A DNA stretch of 64,000 nucleotides from positions 4,481,501-4,545,500 of the forward strand of contig NZ_AP019308.1 in the NCBI RefSeq assembly GCF_003945345.1, read 5' to 3'. Below, piece by piece: positions 25,549-34,474 of the stretch. Numbering within the stretch: the stretch's first letter is position 1; each line of letters starts with the position of its first letter. Both the position numbers and the translations under genes were made by a program. The notes below the pieces were generated by a model. That model saw only the letters and a list, made by a program, of their open reading frames with translations. It had not been told where the DNA came from and made no database searches. The DNA is from Paenibacillus baekrokdamisoli. GTDB lineage: Bacteria; Bacillota; Bacilli; Paenibacillales; Paenibacillaceae.

Positions 25549-26207
25549 AACGCTGGCGAGTAGGTACCTTATCCATGGGTTTATCCCTTATCCTGATTGG
25601 TGTAACAATATTGCTATCTAGCTGGAATCACGCATCAGCCGTAGATATTTTGCTTAACTGGTGGCCTGCTGTGTTTATTCTGCTCGGCTTAGAAATCATC
25701 TTTTTCCTAGCGATCAAGAGCAAAGAACAGCCTATTATTCATTATGATATTTTCAGCATTCTATTTGTCGGCGTGCTCTGTTGTCTTTGTATCGGCTTTG
25801 CTGCTGCCACAGCAAGCGGTTTAACCCATGAAATCCAATATGCGATAGGCAGCGAGGATCGTACCTACGATGTTCCCACCATTGATCAGCCCGTTCCCGC
25901 CAGTGTGACTCGGATCGTTGTACAAACTAGCGGCTCCATTCCAAAAATCGATAAAATTACCGAGCGCAAGATGCATCTATTCGGCACTTATCGGATTCGG
26001 CAATATCAAGATGAAAAAGGAGCTTTGCTGCAGGCAGCGGATATCACCACCATTCATACAATTGACCACACGATGTATATCTCAATCAAGGCACTGCCGC
26101 AGCGCATCGGATTGAATGATTCCTATCCCTCGACAACGCTAACGATGGCTGTTCCAAAGGACCTTCCTCTCGAGCTTAGAGGTGCTAATAACGAGCCTAT
26201 ACAGTAG
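25545..26207 (+). CDS. Membrane protein with LiaF-like N-terminal region
   Basis: 220 residues. Three helices lie near 8-27, 36-58 and 69-92, the first two in the spaced pattern GLSLILIGVTILL then WWPAVFILLGLEII seen at the start of LiaI/LiaF/DUF5668-type envelope proteins. The remaining 125 residues are outside-type soluble sequence with no recognised motif. The ATGA overlap with the previous gene places it last in the ECF operon, which ends at a terminator near 26300. The resemblance to LiaF, an envelope-stress regulator, is only by pattern. Confidence 0.75.
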   Translation: MKRWRVGTLSMGLSLILIGVTILLSSWNHASAVDILLNWWPAVFILLGLEIIFFLAIKSKEQPIIHYDIFSILFVGVLCCLCIGFAAATASGLTHEIQYAIGSEDRTYDVPTIDQPVPASVTRIVVQTSGSIPKIDKITERKMHLFGTYRIRQYQDEKGALLQAADITTIHTIDHTMYISIKALPQRIGLNDSYPSTTLTMAVPKDLPLELRGANNEPIQ

Positions 26208-26287
26208 GCGTGAAGGCGTAATGGAAATGGGTATGCGAATAATTGGTTTGGTGCGATAAAAAGGCAAACTGAGAAAAGCTAAACGTG

Positions 26288-26333
26288 AAAAGGCTAACGT
26301 AAGGTCAATTGGACCTTTGTGTTAGCCTTTTTT
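26288..26333. terminator. Bidirectional terminator between convergent operons
   Basis: AAAAGGCTAAC pairs with GTTAGCCTTTT around GGTC-AATT-GGACC, with TTTTTT on the plus side and TTTT on the minus side. It serves the ECF operon and the convergent transglutaminase operon. Confidence 0.9.
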
Positions 26334-26461
26334 CAGTTCTGTTAAAGCTTACAACTCTTGAGCTTTTCGAGGGCTTTTGGAGAGTTTAAAGACTCTACAA
26401 AGACTCTACAATGGGCAAAACAACGGGCAAGCTCCACTTCTTCACACTGTCATCACTTACT

Positions 26462-29185
26462 TTAGACAGTTTGAACGACTCCAGCGGAGCGAGGCTGCTT
26501 CGTTGGAGGCAAGCTTCGAACCGCAGATAATAGGTCTGCCAGCTCCAACTGCGTTGGCAGCTCAAGCCACTCCGCTCCATAGCGCGCCTGCTCGTCCCAT
26601 CGCACGAGCTGTGTGATGAGCTGCGCGGTTTGCGGCGGCAGGACTAGTGCCGCCGTGTATTCACGCGCAGTGCTTTGCGGCAGTTTTGCGCCGCAGCGAG
26701 TGTAGAGCTCGCGCCAGCAAGCATCCGCGAGCGCGAGGAACTGCCCGCGGGCCGCTAGGTGCCGGCCCGCGGTTAGTGCGCTGCCGTACTTATGCAGCGC
26801 ACCTGCGAACGCATCGCGTTCGCGCCTGCGCCACGCCGCCGCGATCAAGCCGGCGGCGCCTGTGGCGCCCGCGGCTAGCGCGGCCATGGCCCATGGCCTG
26901 GCCGACGCGGCGCTGCGCGCCGCTTGCGCGAGGGCATGCGCCCCGCGCTCCGCGGCATCGGCGGCCCGCGTCGCGGCCGCCTGCAGCTGCACTGCGGCGC
27001 GCCCGGCAAGCCGCCGGACGCCAGCGGCTTCGCCGGCAGCCCCGGCGGCGGAATGCCCCGCCGCCGCCGCAAGATCCTGCTGCGCAGCATCGGCGGAATT
27101 ACCGGCCGATGCTGCTCCGCCAACGGCGCCAGCTGCGCTGCTTGGCGCCGCAAGCCCCGGAGTCGGCTCGAAGGCCACCCAGCCGCTTCCCGGTATATAA
27201 ACCTCCACCCATGCGTGCGCATCACTGGCTCGCACGGTATACATCTGCGTCTTCGCCTCTCCCGCTCCGGTCAGCGAAGCTGCTGCTTCGCCCGGAGCAA
27301 AGCCCTTCACGTACCGCGCAGGAATCCCCTGCGTACGCAGCATTACCGCCATTGCGGAAGCAAAATGAACACAATAGCCTTGCTTTTGCTCGAATAAAAA
27401 ATCATCCACAAAATCCGTTCCCGCTGTTGGTATCGATGTATTCTTCATCGTATACGTATAGTGGGTTCGTAAGTATGTTTCTATTGCTTTGGCTTTATCA
27501 TAACGTCCAGCACTCGCTCCTGCCTGATCAATAATCTGGCTCGCTAACGCTCCAATACGTGCTGGCAGTCCTTCTGGCAGCTTCGTATCCACCTGCAAAA
27601 TAGCTTCAAGTTCAGGACTAGCAGGCTCGTTCGCATCCTTCTCCTTCTTCAAAAAAGCTGCCGATAGATTAGGCTGTACGGTGGATACGGTATATTGGAT
27701 AATGCGCTCCTTGTCTGTTGCAGGATATAGCGCATGCGTCAGCTTATCCTGTCTGTAAAGATGGTCAGCTGTTCCATCGACAGACTGAAGGGCAACAATC
27801 TGTGAATCAGGCCCAGCTGTGAGCAAGGGCCAGCCCGCAGTTGGATAGGCAACCGAAACCGTCTGCTGAAATACCTCTGGTTCACTTACAACCACTTGCC
27901 CAGTAACCTTTGTATGAACCCCGATGCCCGAGCTCTCTTTCTCATCAAAGCTGCCCATACTTCCTACTATTCCCGCCAAAACATGCTCTGATTGCTCCAA
28001 ACTGTTCCCTTTATTCTTCACAGCAATTGCCGTCCCAAACCCACCGGTACCAACCAAATCCCGCGCTGCTATAGCTGGGTTTCCACTCAAACCACCTATA
28101 GTCCGCTCCTCCAGCTGTGAGTTTTCCTGCTCCCAGCCGTGCCCGTTGTAGCTGCTTTTGCTCTCGCCGCGCAGATAGGCAGCTGTCGCTGACTGAACAG
28201 TGAATAGTACAGTACTGCTCGGGGATATCGGTGCACCGAGTACACGATCATCGAATCCATAGCCTGTTAATCCTTCCGATCCCAAAGCTTTCTCCGCGGT
28301 CATAGCCTCCAAGCTCTTTCCCTGAATAACCGCTGTCATTCGCTCCTTAGTCAAATGCAGCTTGCCCCAATTAACAGCATCCGCTGCCCAAGGAGCTGGT
28401 TCCGAAGCCGCAGTCTTCCCCCAAGCAGCACCAATTCCTACTGCGACGATAATCACTGACAGCCACGCTGCCCCACTCCACCAGCTCATCGCCCAGCCTG
28501 CCAGGGTAGGGTTACGGCCTGCCACCTTCCTCACGTGCACAATCTTTATTCCGCTGAGCCTCTCCATCCGAGGAACAGTCAATAATGCGCTCAACAGCAA
28601 ACCCTCCGCACATGTGCGAAGAAGACCAGGGAATACATCCATGCCGAAGAATCCATACAGAACGAGCAAATAAACCGCAGTTAATGCAGTCAGCCCAAGT
28701 CCCCACTGCCGCAGCCACATCAAGGATTGCACCGCTAGCGCCATCATCCCGAGTCCTGCGATAAGCAGCAAAGTCCGTGTTTCCCCACTGAGCTGAAGCT
28801 GCCCTTCCATCACCCGCAGCATATCACTCTTCAGCGCCTGTACAAGACCCATGAAAGCTTCATAATTGGACGTATATTGAATGTTGAACAAAAGCATCAC
28901 CGTCCCAAGGCAGACGACACTGTTTAAGAGGAACGAAATCAACATTGGAGGTACGAATACGCCGATTCCTAAGAATAATCCGACCGCCATAATAACGGGG
29001 CCTATTCGGTAAAGCTCCGTATAAGCTTCCAAGTGAGATAGCGGGAGCACCCATTCTATAATCAACCCGAACAGCAGCAGGCTTGTAATAAGACGTCGAG
29101 AGCTTAAATTGAAGAAGCTTAAGCTCGCTTTCTCCATCTCCCGGTTACTTGGCTTCGTCCCGTTAGCTAATTGAGGCACTGACAT
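26462..29185 (-). CDS. Membrane transglutaminase-like protein (TgpA/DUF3488 type with DUF4129-like tail)
   Basis: 907 residues. Five or more helices occupy the first 220. A transglutaminase core follows at about 560-660, with the triad Cys in QGYCVHFASAMAVMLR, His in DAHAWVEVYI and an acidic residue in AFEPTPG. Then comes a helix near 770 and a C-terminal DUF4129-like region (ARGQFLALADACWRELYTR). Between core and final helix lies a very Ala-rich, Gly-rich segment encoded by markedly GC-rich DNA (about 26600-27190). The ATG after GGAAGGGGGCC overlaps the DUF58 gene by 23 bases. TgpA, DUF58 and MoxR commonly occur together; their joint role is uncertain. Confidence 0.9.
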   Translation of the reverse strand: MSVPQLANGTKPSNREMEKASLSFFNLSSRRLITSLLLFGLIIEWVLPLSHLEAYTELYRIGPVIMAVGLFLGIGVFVPPMLISFLLNSVVCLGTVMLLFNIQYTSNYEAFMGLVQALKSDMLRVMEGQLQLSGETRTLLLIAGLGMMALAVQSLMWLRQWGLGLTALTAVYLLVLYGFFGMDVFPGLLRTCAEGLLLSALLTVPRMERLSGIKIVHVRKVAGRNPTLAGWAMSWWSGAAWLSVIIVAVGIGAAWGKTAASEPAPWAADAVNWGKLHLTKERMTAVIQGKSLEAMTAEKALGSEGLTGYGFDDRVLGAPISPSSTVLFTVQSATAAYLRGESKSSYNGHGWEQENSQLEERTIGGLSGNPAIAARDLVGTGGFGTAIAVKNKGNSLEQSEHVLAGIVGSMGSFDEKESSGIGVHTKVTGQVVVSEPEVFQQTVSVAYPTAGWPLLTAGPDSQIVALQSVDGTADHLYRQDKLTHALYPATDKERIIQYTVSTVQPNLSAAFLKKEKDANEPASPELEAILQVDTKLPEGLPARIGALASQIIDQAGASAGRYDKAKAIETYLRTHYTYTMKNTSIPTAGTDFVDDFLFEQKQGYCVHFASAMAVMLRTQGIPARYVKGFAPGEAAASLTGAGEAKTQMYTVRASDAHAWVEVYIPGSGWVAFEPTPGLAAPSSAAGAVGGAASAGNSADAAQQDLAAAAGHSAAGAAGEAAGVRRLAGRAAVQLQAAATRAADAAERGAHALAQAARSAASARPWAMAALAAGATGAAGLIAAAWRRRERDAFAGALHKYGSALTAGRHLAARGQFLALADACWRELYTRCGAKLPQSTAREYTAALVLPPQTAQLITQLVRWDEQARYGAEWLELPTQLELADLLSAVRSLPPTKQPRSAGVVQTV

Positions 29186-30887
29186 CAACGCGGCCCCCTT
29201 CCATAGCAGTAGGGTGATTATCTTGATACGCTGCAGGCACCGGCATCCCTTTTACGAAGCAGCCTGTCCCACTCAGTCGCTCCTGCCATTCCCGCTCCCT
29301 CTGCTGAGACTCCATCACACCGCCTCCATATGCCAAAAGCAAATAAAGCCGAACACCCCGAATGCCAGCAAGCTTCGCACCATAAGCTACACTTTGAAGT
29401 TCGGTCCCATCCCCATTATTCATCCGTCCAAAATCAGGCCTTATACTTCCCGCTTCTATCGTTCCCTCCGTACTAGCATGTCCCACTGCCAAACAAATGA
29501 TGGCTGCACCTCGCGGCATTTGTCCGACTATTCCTGCTAGAGAGTCAAATAGCAGCTTCACTCCATTTGCCTGTATTCTGGCAAGCTTGTCCTCTGCAAG
29601 CCGAAGCGCTGCCTTATCCCCTGCACGAACAGTAACCCTCTCTTCTTCAAGGCTATTGCTTAGAATCTCAACCCCTTTGCCCTGCTCGAAGGCTCGCCTC
29701 AGCGCCATTGCAGCACGTCCGACATTGGCATCAAAAAGCCGCATTTCTTTTCCATACGCCTTTTGCGATGCTTCAAGCAAAATAATAACTTCACTAGGCT
29801 GCTCCGCATTGCTGATTCTTGTCTGCATGCCTAGACCTCTGGCCATCGCACGCCAATCGATGCGCCGCAGTGGATCGCCCGGGGTATAGGTGCGCACCTC
29901 AGGTCCCATTCCATCTCTGCTTACCCTCGCCGCAGCGGTCAAAGTTAGCCCCGATGCTGAAGCAACGGGTCTATCATTACTCGCATTCACCCCAGGAATG
30001 GCGCCAGGAAACCCTTTCCAATGCTCACCTGCTGGAGGCTGCGGCTTTACAAGAACAGAACTCGCACAGGAAAGTTCAAGCGTTCGAACCGTCATCCCAA
30101 GTAAATCACCGATCGAAATACGAATCGGCTGAAAGTCCAGCTCTCCCCGCTGCAGTCCTGTTACCATGTACCGGAACATTAATACTCGACTGAACCCCGG
30201 CACCGTAACGGTTCGATAGGGAACAACTGCATTTTGCGGAATCGTAAGATTCGCAATCCCCTCACTCACGCCAAGCCACATCAACGGTAACGGTCTGCTG
30301 AGCCGAACGAATACTTGAACCATCATTTGTCCGCCGTCCACCAATAGCCTCTCTTCTTCAATGATCCGCTCCACAGAGATACGTCCGGCTGCAGCGTAGG
30401 GCACCATGCAAACGCAAAGAAAAACGGCAGTCATCATAGCGAGGAAAAACCATTCCACAGCACCCCCTCGTGCATACTCAGCCGCAGCACTGGCAGCGAG
30501 CAGTACAATTAAGACGATTCTTGCAAAATACCGGCTATGCAGCTTACTTGCTTCAGCAGTATTTACGCCCGCAGCATTCAATTCACGAGCCGCAGCTTTA
30601 ATCCTTTTCCCGCTATTCTTGTACATGCTGGATTTCTTAGTATCTGTCTCTACCCGATTTACTTTATCTGTAATAGTCCCCGATTTCCCTATCTGCGAGT
30701 TATTCCCAAGCACCCTAGACTTCCTAATCTTAACTGTCTTTATCTTATTCGCCTGTCTGTCTGAGTCCTCTTGCTTCGTCCTACGTTTGGAATTGCCAGA
30801 GCCCGTCCTCCTAGCAGCTCTACTCCCCACGCTTCCGTCGTTTGCCTCTATATCCCACACCGATTGCGGTTCACTCCCGCTGCTCAT
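29163..30887 (-). CDS. DUF58 domain protein with long basic N-terminus
   Basis: 574 residues. The DUF58 signature GPEVRTYTPGDPLRRIDWRA lies near residue 340, followed by a von Willebrand A-like fold (VIILLEAS). Two membrane helices at about 122-165 (ARIVLIVLLAAS, WFFLAMMTAVFLCVCMV) anchor it. The first 120 residues are rich in Lys, Arg, Ser and Asn, probably cytoplasmic and disordered; most DUF58 proteins lack this, making the protein longer than the usual 400 or so. Its ATG overlaps the MoxR stop (ATGA) and its end overlaps the transglutaminase gene. Confidence 0.9.
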   Translation of the reverse strand: MSSGSEPQSVWDIEANDGSVGSRAARRTGSGNSKRRTKQEDSDRQANKIKTVKIRKSRVLGNNSQIGKSGTITDKVNRVETDTKKSSMYKNSGKRIKAAARELNAAGVNTAEASKLHSRYFARIVLIVLLAASAAAEYARGGAVEWFFLAMMTAVFLCVCMVPYAAAGRISVERIIEEERLLVDGGQMMVQVFVRLSRPLPLMWLGVSEGIANLTIPQNAVVPYRTVTVPGFSRVLMFRYMVTGLQRGELDFQPIRISIGDLLGMTVRTLELSCASSVLVKPQPPAGEHWKGFPGAIPGVNASNDRPVASASGLTLTAAARVSRDGMGPEVRTYTPGDPLRRIDWRAMARGLGMQTRISNAEQPSEVIILLEASQKAYGKEMRLFDANVGRAAMALRRAFEQGKGVEILSNSLEEERVTVRAGDKAALRLAEDKLARIQANGVKLLFDSLAGIVGQMPRGAAIICLAVGHASTEGTIEAGSIRPDFGRMNNGDGTELQSVAYGAKLAGIRGVRLYLLLAYGGGVMESQQREREWQERLSGTGCFVKGMPVPAAYQDNHPTAMEGGRVDVSASIS

Positions 30888-31921
30888 CTTCTTCGCCCGC
30901 CTTCAGTGATAGCCGATGGTATCGGTACAGCGGTCAAAATACGGCTTAGTACATCAGCTGCGCATACACCACTTACAGCAGCACCATCATTCACGATGAA
31001 GCGATGAGCCATCACAGGCTCAGCCGTTATCTTCAAATCATCCGGCACGACAAACCGTCGTCCTGCCACATAAGCAGTTGCTTGAGCCGCACGGATCCAG
31101 TCGCGAGTAGCTCTCGGACTTGCTCCTAGCTCCAGCTCCACCGCAGAACGCGTTGCTCCAACAACCTGCACCGCATAAGTGAGCAAGGCCGAATGAACAT
31201 GTACCGACTGTGCGTCGCGCTGCATTCGCAGCCATTCCTCTGGAATAATAACAGGTCTGAGAAATTCAGGAATTAATCGCTGCGGAGCGATCTCCAGCAT
31301 ACGAATCTCATCCTCTTCGGACGGATAGCCGACGGATAGCCTCATCATGAAGCGATCTAATTGCGCTTCAGGCAGCGGATAGGTGCCATCATCACGCAGT
31401 GGGTTTTGCGTTGCAAGCAGCATGAAAGGCTGCGGCAGCCGGATGGTCTCGCCATCGGCCGTTACGCTCCGCTCTTCCATCGCTTCAAGAAGTGCCGATT
31501 GTGTTCGCGGCGGTGTCCGATTAATCTCATCAGCCAGCACGACATTGGCCATCAGCGGACCTTGACGGAATACGAGTTCACCCCGCTTACCATCCCATAC
31601 CAAGCCGCCTACCACATCAGCAGGCAGCATATCTGAGGTAAACTGAATACGCCGGAATTCCCCGCCCATTACGCGTGCAATCGCACGTACAAGCAGCGTT
31701 TTGCCAACGCCAGGCACATCCTCCAGCAGTACATGCCCACCAGCAAGCAAGGCGGCGAAAACCTGAGCTACCAGCTCGCTTTTGCCTAGAAGGACACTAT
31801 TCACCCTAGCCATCATTAGCTTCAACAATTGATTCGCGGCTTCTGGCCAGCTATCTTGTTCAGCAGCTGCAGGCAGCGCACCCGTCTGCTGCTCCTCCGC
31901 CAGTTGTTGCTTTGGAATCAT
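30884..31921 (-). CDS. MoxR-family AAA+ ATPase
   Basis: 345 residues with Walker A LEDVPGVGKTLLVRAIA, Walker B VVLADEINRTPPRTQSALLE, and the sensor region LLATQNPLRDDGTYPLPEAQ and LDRFMMRLSVGYP, all typical of MoxR. These ATPases act as chaperones on partner proteins with VWA-type domains; the following DUF58 protein is the likely partner. GTGGAG precedes the ATG, and it is the first gene of the three-gene unit. No clear promoter was found in the AT- and CT-rich 31922-32095 stretch. Confidence 0.93.
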   Translation of the reverse strand: MIPKQQLAEEQQTGALPAAAEQDSWPEAANQLLKLMMARVNSVLLGKSELVAQVFAALLAGGHVLLEDVPGVGKTLLVRAIARVMGGEFRRIQFTSDMLPADVVGGLVWDGKRGELVFRQGPLMANVVLADEINRTPPRTQSALLEAMEERSVTADGETIRLPQPFMLLATQNPLRDDGTYPLPEAQLDRFMMRLSVGYPSEEDEIRMLEIAPQRLIPEFLRPVIIPEEWLRMQRDAQSVHVHSALLTYAVQVVGATRSAVELELGASPRATRDWIRAAQATAYVAGRRFVVPDDLKITAEPVMAHRFIVNDGAAVSGVCAADVLSRILTAVPIPSAITEGGRRR

Positions 31922-32097
31922 ATGACTCCACGTCCTTTCTTCTCCCTATTCCTTCACACTGAGACTTCCACACATTCGCACTCTCGCACTCTCGTACTCT
32001 CGCACACTTATACTTTTCCTCTATCTTCCCTATGGTTCTATTTGATAGTTTCGCCAGTTCAAGCCTTCTTTACACCTGCTCGGTTATGAATCAAACC

Positions 32098-32127
32098 AAA
32101 AAAAGCCCTCCAATGATATTGGAGAGC
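32098..32127 (-). terminator. Second terminator downstream of the Bcp gene
   Basis: GCTCTCCAAT and ATTGGAGGGC pair around a three-base loop, followed on the minus strand by seven T. It lies about 190 bases beyond the Bcp stop, after a closer weaker stem. Confidence 0.75.
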
Positions 32128-32210
32128 ACCGACCTGAAATTATAATTACCGATATTATCTTACACAATCGTACAGGACTAACCACTTTCGGTTAAAAAAC
32201 TCCAGTATCA

Positions 32211-32257
32211 ATAAAAGCTGTCCTCAAACAGCCGAAGCCATTTTTAGAGACAGCCCT
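32211..32257 (-). terminator. Probable terminator of the Bcp gene
   Basis: GGGCTGTCTC and GAGGACAGC pair with an inner GGCUUCGGCU stem, followed by TTTTATT on the minus strand, about 60 bases after the Bcp stop. Confidence 0.6.
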
Positions 32258-32319
32258 ATTCGTAACATTCATAAATGGAATGACCGCTCGCCTGTTCGTA
32301 ATCACTTTTCACGCAAAAT

Positions 32320-32799
32320 TCACAGGGTACTCGCTGCTTCAAGCACTTCCTGAACATGCGCTTTCACTCTCAAATTGCGCCATTCACGAACAAGCTTGCC
32401 TTTCTCATTGATCAGGAAGGTCGAGCGAACTAAGCCCATATATTCACGTCCATACAGCTTCTTCAGCTGCCAGACTCCATACAATTCACAGACTTTGTGC
32501 TCCGTATCTGCAAGCAGCTCGAAAGGCAGCTCATATTTGGATGCAAATCGTTCATGTGTCGCCACTGTATCTATGCTGATCCCCAGCACAACGGCATTAG
32601 AAGCACCGAAAGCTGCATAATTGTCGCGGAAATCACAGGATTCCTGTGTGCAAGCGGGCGTTAAGTCCTTCGGGTAGAAGAAGAGAATAACCTTCTTACC
32701 GCTATAATCACTAAGCTTCACCTCGCGTCCACCGATGGTGGGGAGGGTGAAGTCAGGTGCTTTTTTGCCTACGAACGCTTTTGCCTTTATTGCAGCCAT
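32320..32799 (-). CDS. bcp: Peroxiredoxin, Bcp/PrxQ type
   Basis: Thiol peroxidase of 159 residues that reduces hydroperoxides, using thioredoxin. The peroxidatic and resolving cysteines sit five residues apart in DLTPACTQESCDF, the PrxQ arrangement. The fold markers APDFTLPTIGGREVKLSDY and VILFFYPKD are present. The ribosome site AAGGGG is about 13 bases from the ATG, a little far, and forms part of a 25-bp tandem duplication. Confidence 0.95.
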   Translation of the reverse strand: MAAIKAKAFVGKKAPDFTLPTIGGREVKLSDYSGKKVILFFYPKDLTPACTQESCDFRDNYAAFGASNAVVLGISIDTVATHERFASKYELPFELLADTEHKVCELYGVWQLKKLYGREYMGLVRSTFLINEKGKLVREWRNLRVKAHVQEVLEAASTL

Positions 32800-32813
32800 A
32801 AGATTTTTTATTC

Positions 32814-32863
32814 CCCTTATCCGTTATTCTTGTGCTGTCCCTTATCCGTTATTCTTGTGCTAT
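32814..32863. repeat. 25-bp tandem duplication upstream of bcp
   Basis: Two units starting at 32814 and 32839 (CCCTTATCCGTTATTCTTGT and on) differ at one base near the end. Read on the gene strand, each carries an AAGGG element, so the ribosome-site region is duplicated. Confidence 0.9.
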
Positions 32864-32881
32864 CCCCCGTCCTGCTACCCC

Positions 32882-33673
32882 CTAAGAGCCTGCCCCGCTG
32901 TACCGTTTCACACCACGATTCCAAATCATCAGCCCCAGAGTCAAGAATACGATCCCCATCACTGGTGTTAGTAGCGCAAGCGTTGATAATCCATCTTCAT
33001 TCCGATGAAGAAAATAGGAAGCAGGGATGACGCCGACAAAAGCAAAAGGAAGAATCCAAGTCAACAGGAAACGAATGGCTTTGTTATAAATATTAACCGG
33101 ATAACGGCCATAATTCTGAATATTATACATCAGCGGCAGGATGCCCGTCGGAGCATCGGAATAGAACGAAATCGCCGTCAGTGCCGTGTATAGCCCCGCG
33201 TAAATACAGAAAGCTCCAATGACAAATACGACAAGCATCAGCACATCTAAGACCTCGAAGGGAAGCCCAAGCTGCGTCCAGCTCAGCACCATAATAATAG
33301 CTCCAACAAGCGAGCCGAATAATGAAGGCGGGTCCACGTTCTCGAGCAGCACTTGGTATAGATTATAGGCTGGACGCGTCAGGATACGGTCCATTTCGCC
33401 TTTTACAATATAACGCTCACTGAAGTTCCAGATATTAAACAAGGCGCCGAATATTCCGGAAGGCACCATGAAGAAGCCATAAACGAACACGACCTCTGCC
33501 TCCGACCAGCCTCCAAGTGATGGCGTATGCTGGAACACAATGAGAATGAATATGAGGTTAACGCCTTGAAAAAGTAGATCCGATAAAACCTCTATCCAAA
33601 AATCCATGCGGTAAGTGAGCTTTACCTTGGCATAATTCTTCATATACTCAACAAATAACGTCCAATAAAACAT
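32882..33673 (-). CDS. ABC-2 type transporter permease (DUF990-like)
   Basis: 263 residues with about six helices. The start YWTLFVEYMKNYAKVKLTYRM and the middle GEMDRILTRPAYNLYQVL are typical of the paired ABC-2 permeases of this group. It is six bases after the other permease in the same transcript, so the two probably form a heterodimeric channel with the ATPase below. The substrate is not evident. Confidence 0.88.
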   Translation of the reverse strand: MFYWTLFVEYMKNYAKVKLTYRMDFWIEVLSDLLFQGVNLIFILIVFQHTPSLGGWSEAEVVFVYGFFMVPSGIFGALFNIWNFSERYIVKGEMDRILTRPAYNLYQVLLENVDPPSLFGSLVGAIIMVLSWTQLGLPFEVLDVLMLVVFVIGAFCIYAGLYTALTAISFYSDAPTGILPLMYNIQNYGRYPVNIYNKAIRFLLTWILPFAFVGVIPASYFLHRNEDGLSTLALLTPVMGIVFLTLGLMIWNRGVKRYSGAGS

Positions 33674-33679
33674 CTCTTA

Positions 33680-34474
33680 TCAACCTCCCTGCACGAACAG
33701 CCGAGTCCGCGCCTGCCGCCATACCCATGTAATCGGAATGATCAGCACGAGGAACCAGATGACTTGAATACCTAGTACGAGCCATACCTCATGACCCGTT
33801 GTTCTTCCTGTGAATACAGAGCTTGGCAAATACGTAATCGCTTGAAAAGGCAGCCACTTCATTGTGACTGCAAGCCATCCCGGAAAGAAGGAGATCGGCA
33901 CGACAACACCTGAGAACAAATCGACCAGCACCCGCTTCATGCGAAGCATACCTTCATTATTTTCGACGAAGAAGGCGAATAATCCAACCAGCATATTGAT
34001 TTGCGTATTAATCAAAAAGCTAAACACCAGCATGACAAAATACAGCAGCCATATGCTCGGATCAGTCGGCAGCTTGACCGGGAAGATCAAACATACGATC
34101 GCAAGGCCAGGCACCATGAACAGCAGCAGCCGGAAGATGCCTTCACCAAACCCTTGCATTAATTTAACAAACAAATAATTGTAAGGCCGAATGAACTGGA
34201 TCGCAACGCTGCCGTCGCGTATTTCATTGGCAATCTCACGGTCAAGGTTGTTAAAATAGAACGCTCTCGCCATCCAAGAAACAGCTACATACGTCGTCAT
34301 CTGAGCCAGTGTGAATCCGCCTAGCTCCTTCTGCACCCCATAAATAGCTTCCCACAAAAAATAATAAGCACCGATGTTTATTGCATAGATAATAATACCG
34401 CTGTAATAGTTGACTCGATAGGCAAGCATCATGAGAAAACGGATACGAATGAGGTCCAGATAAGCGCTATTCAT
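33680..34474 (-). CDS. ABC-2 type transporter permease (DUF990-like)
   Basis: 264 residues, about six helices, with DREIANEIRDGSVAIQFIRP corresponding to the GEMDRILTRP loop of its partner. The ATG overlaps the end of the ATPase gene by eight bases, so the pair is translated together. The substrate is unknown; the arrangement fits drug or envelope-lipid export. Confidence 0.88.
   Translation of the reverse strand: MNSAYLDLIRIRFLMMLAYRVNYYSGIIIYAINIGAYYFLWEAIYGVQKELGGFTLAQMTTYVAVSWMARAFYFNNLDREIANEIRDGSVAIQFIRPYNYLFVKLMQGFGEGIFRLLLFMVPGLAIVCLIFPVKLPTDPSIWLLYFVMLVFSFLINTQINMLVGLFAFFVENNEGMLRMKRVLVDLFSGVVVPISFFPGWLAVTMKWLPFQAITYLPSSVFTGRTTGHEVWLVLGIQVIWFLVLIIPITWVWRQARTRLFVQGG

Noticed and set aside
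26647..27534. Plus-strand frame of 295 codons in the GC-rich island
   Set aside because: Lack of stops follows from high GC; composition is Arg/Pro/Ala shadow of the transglutaminase gene.
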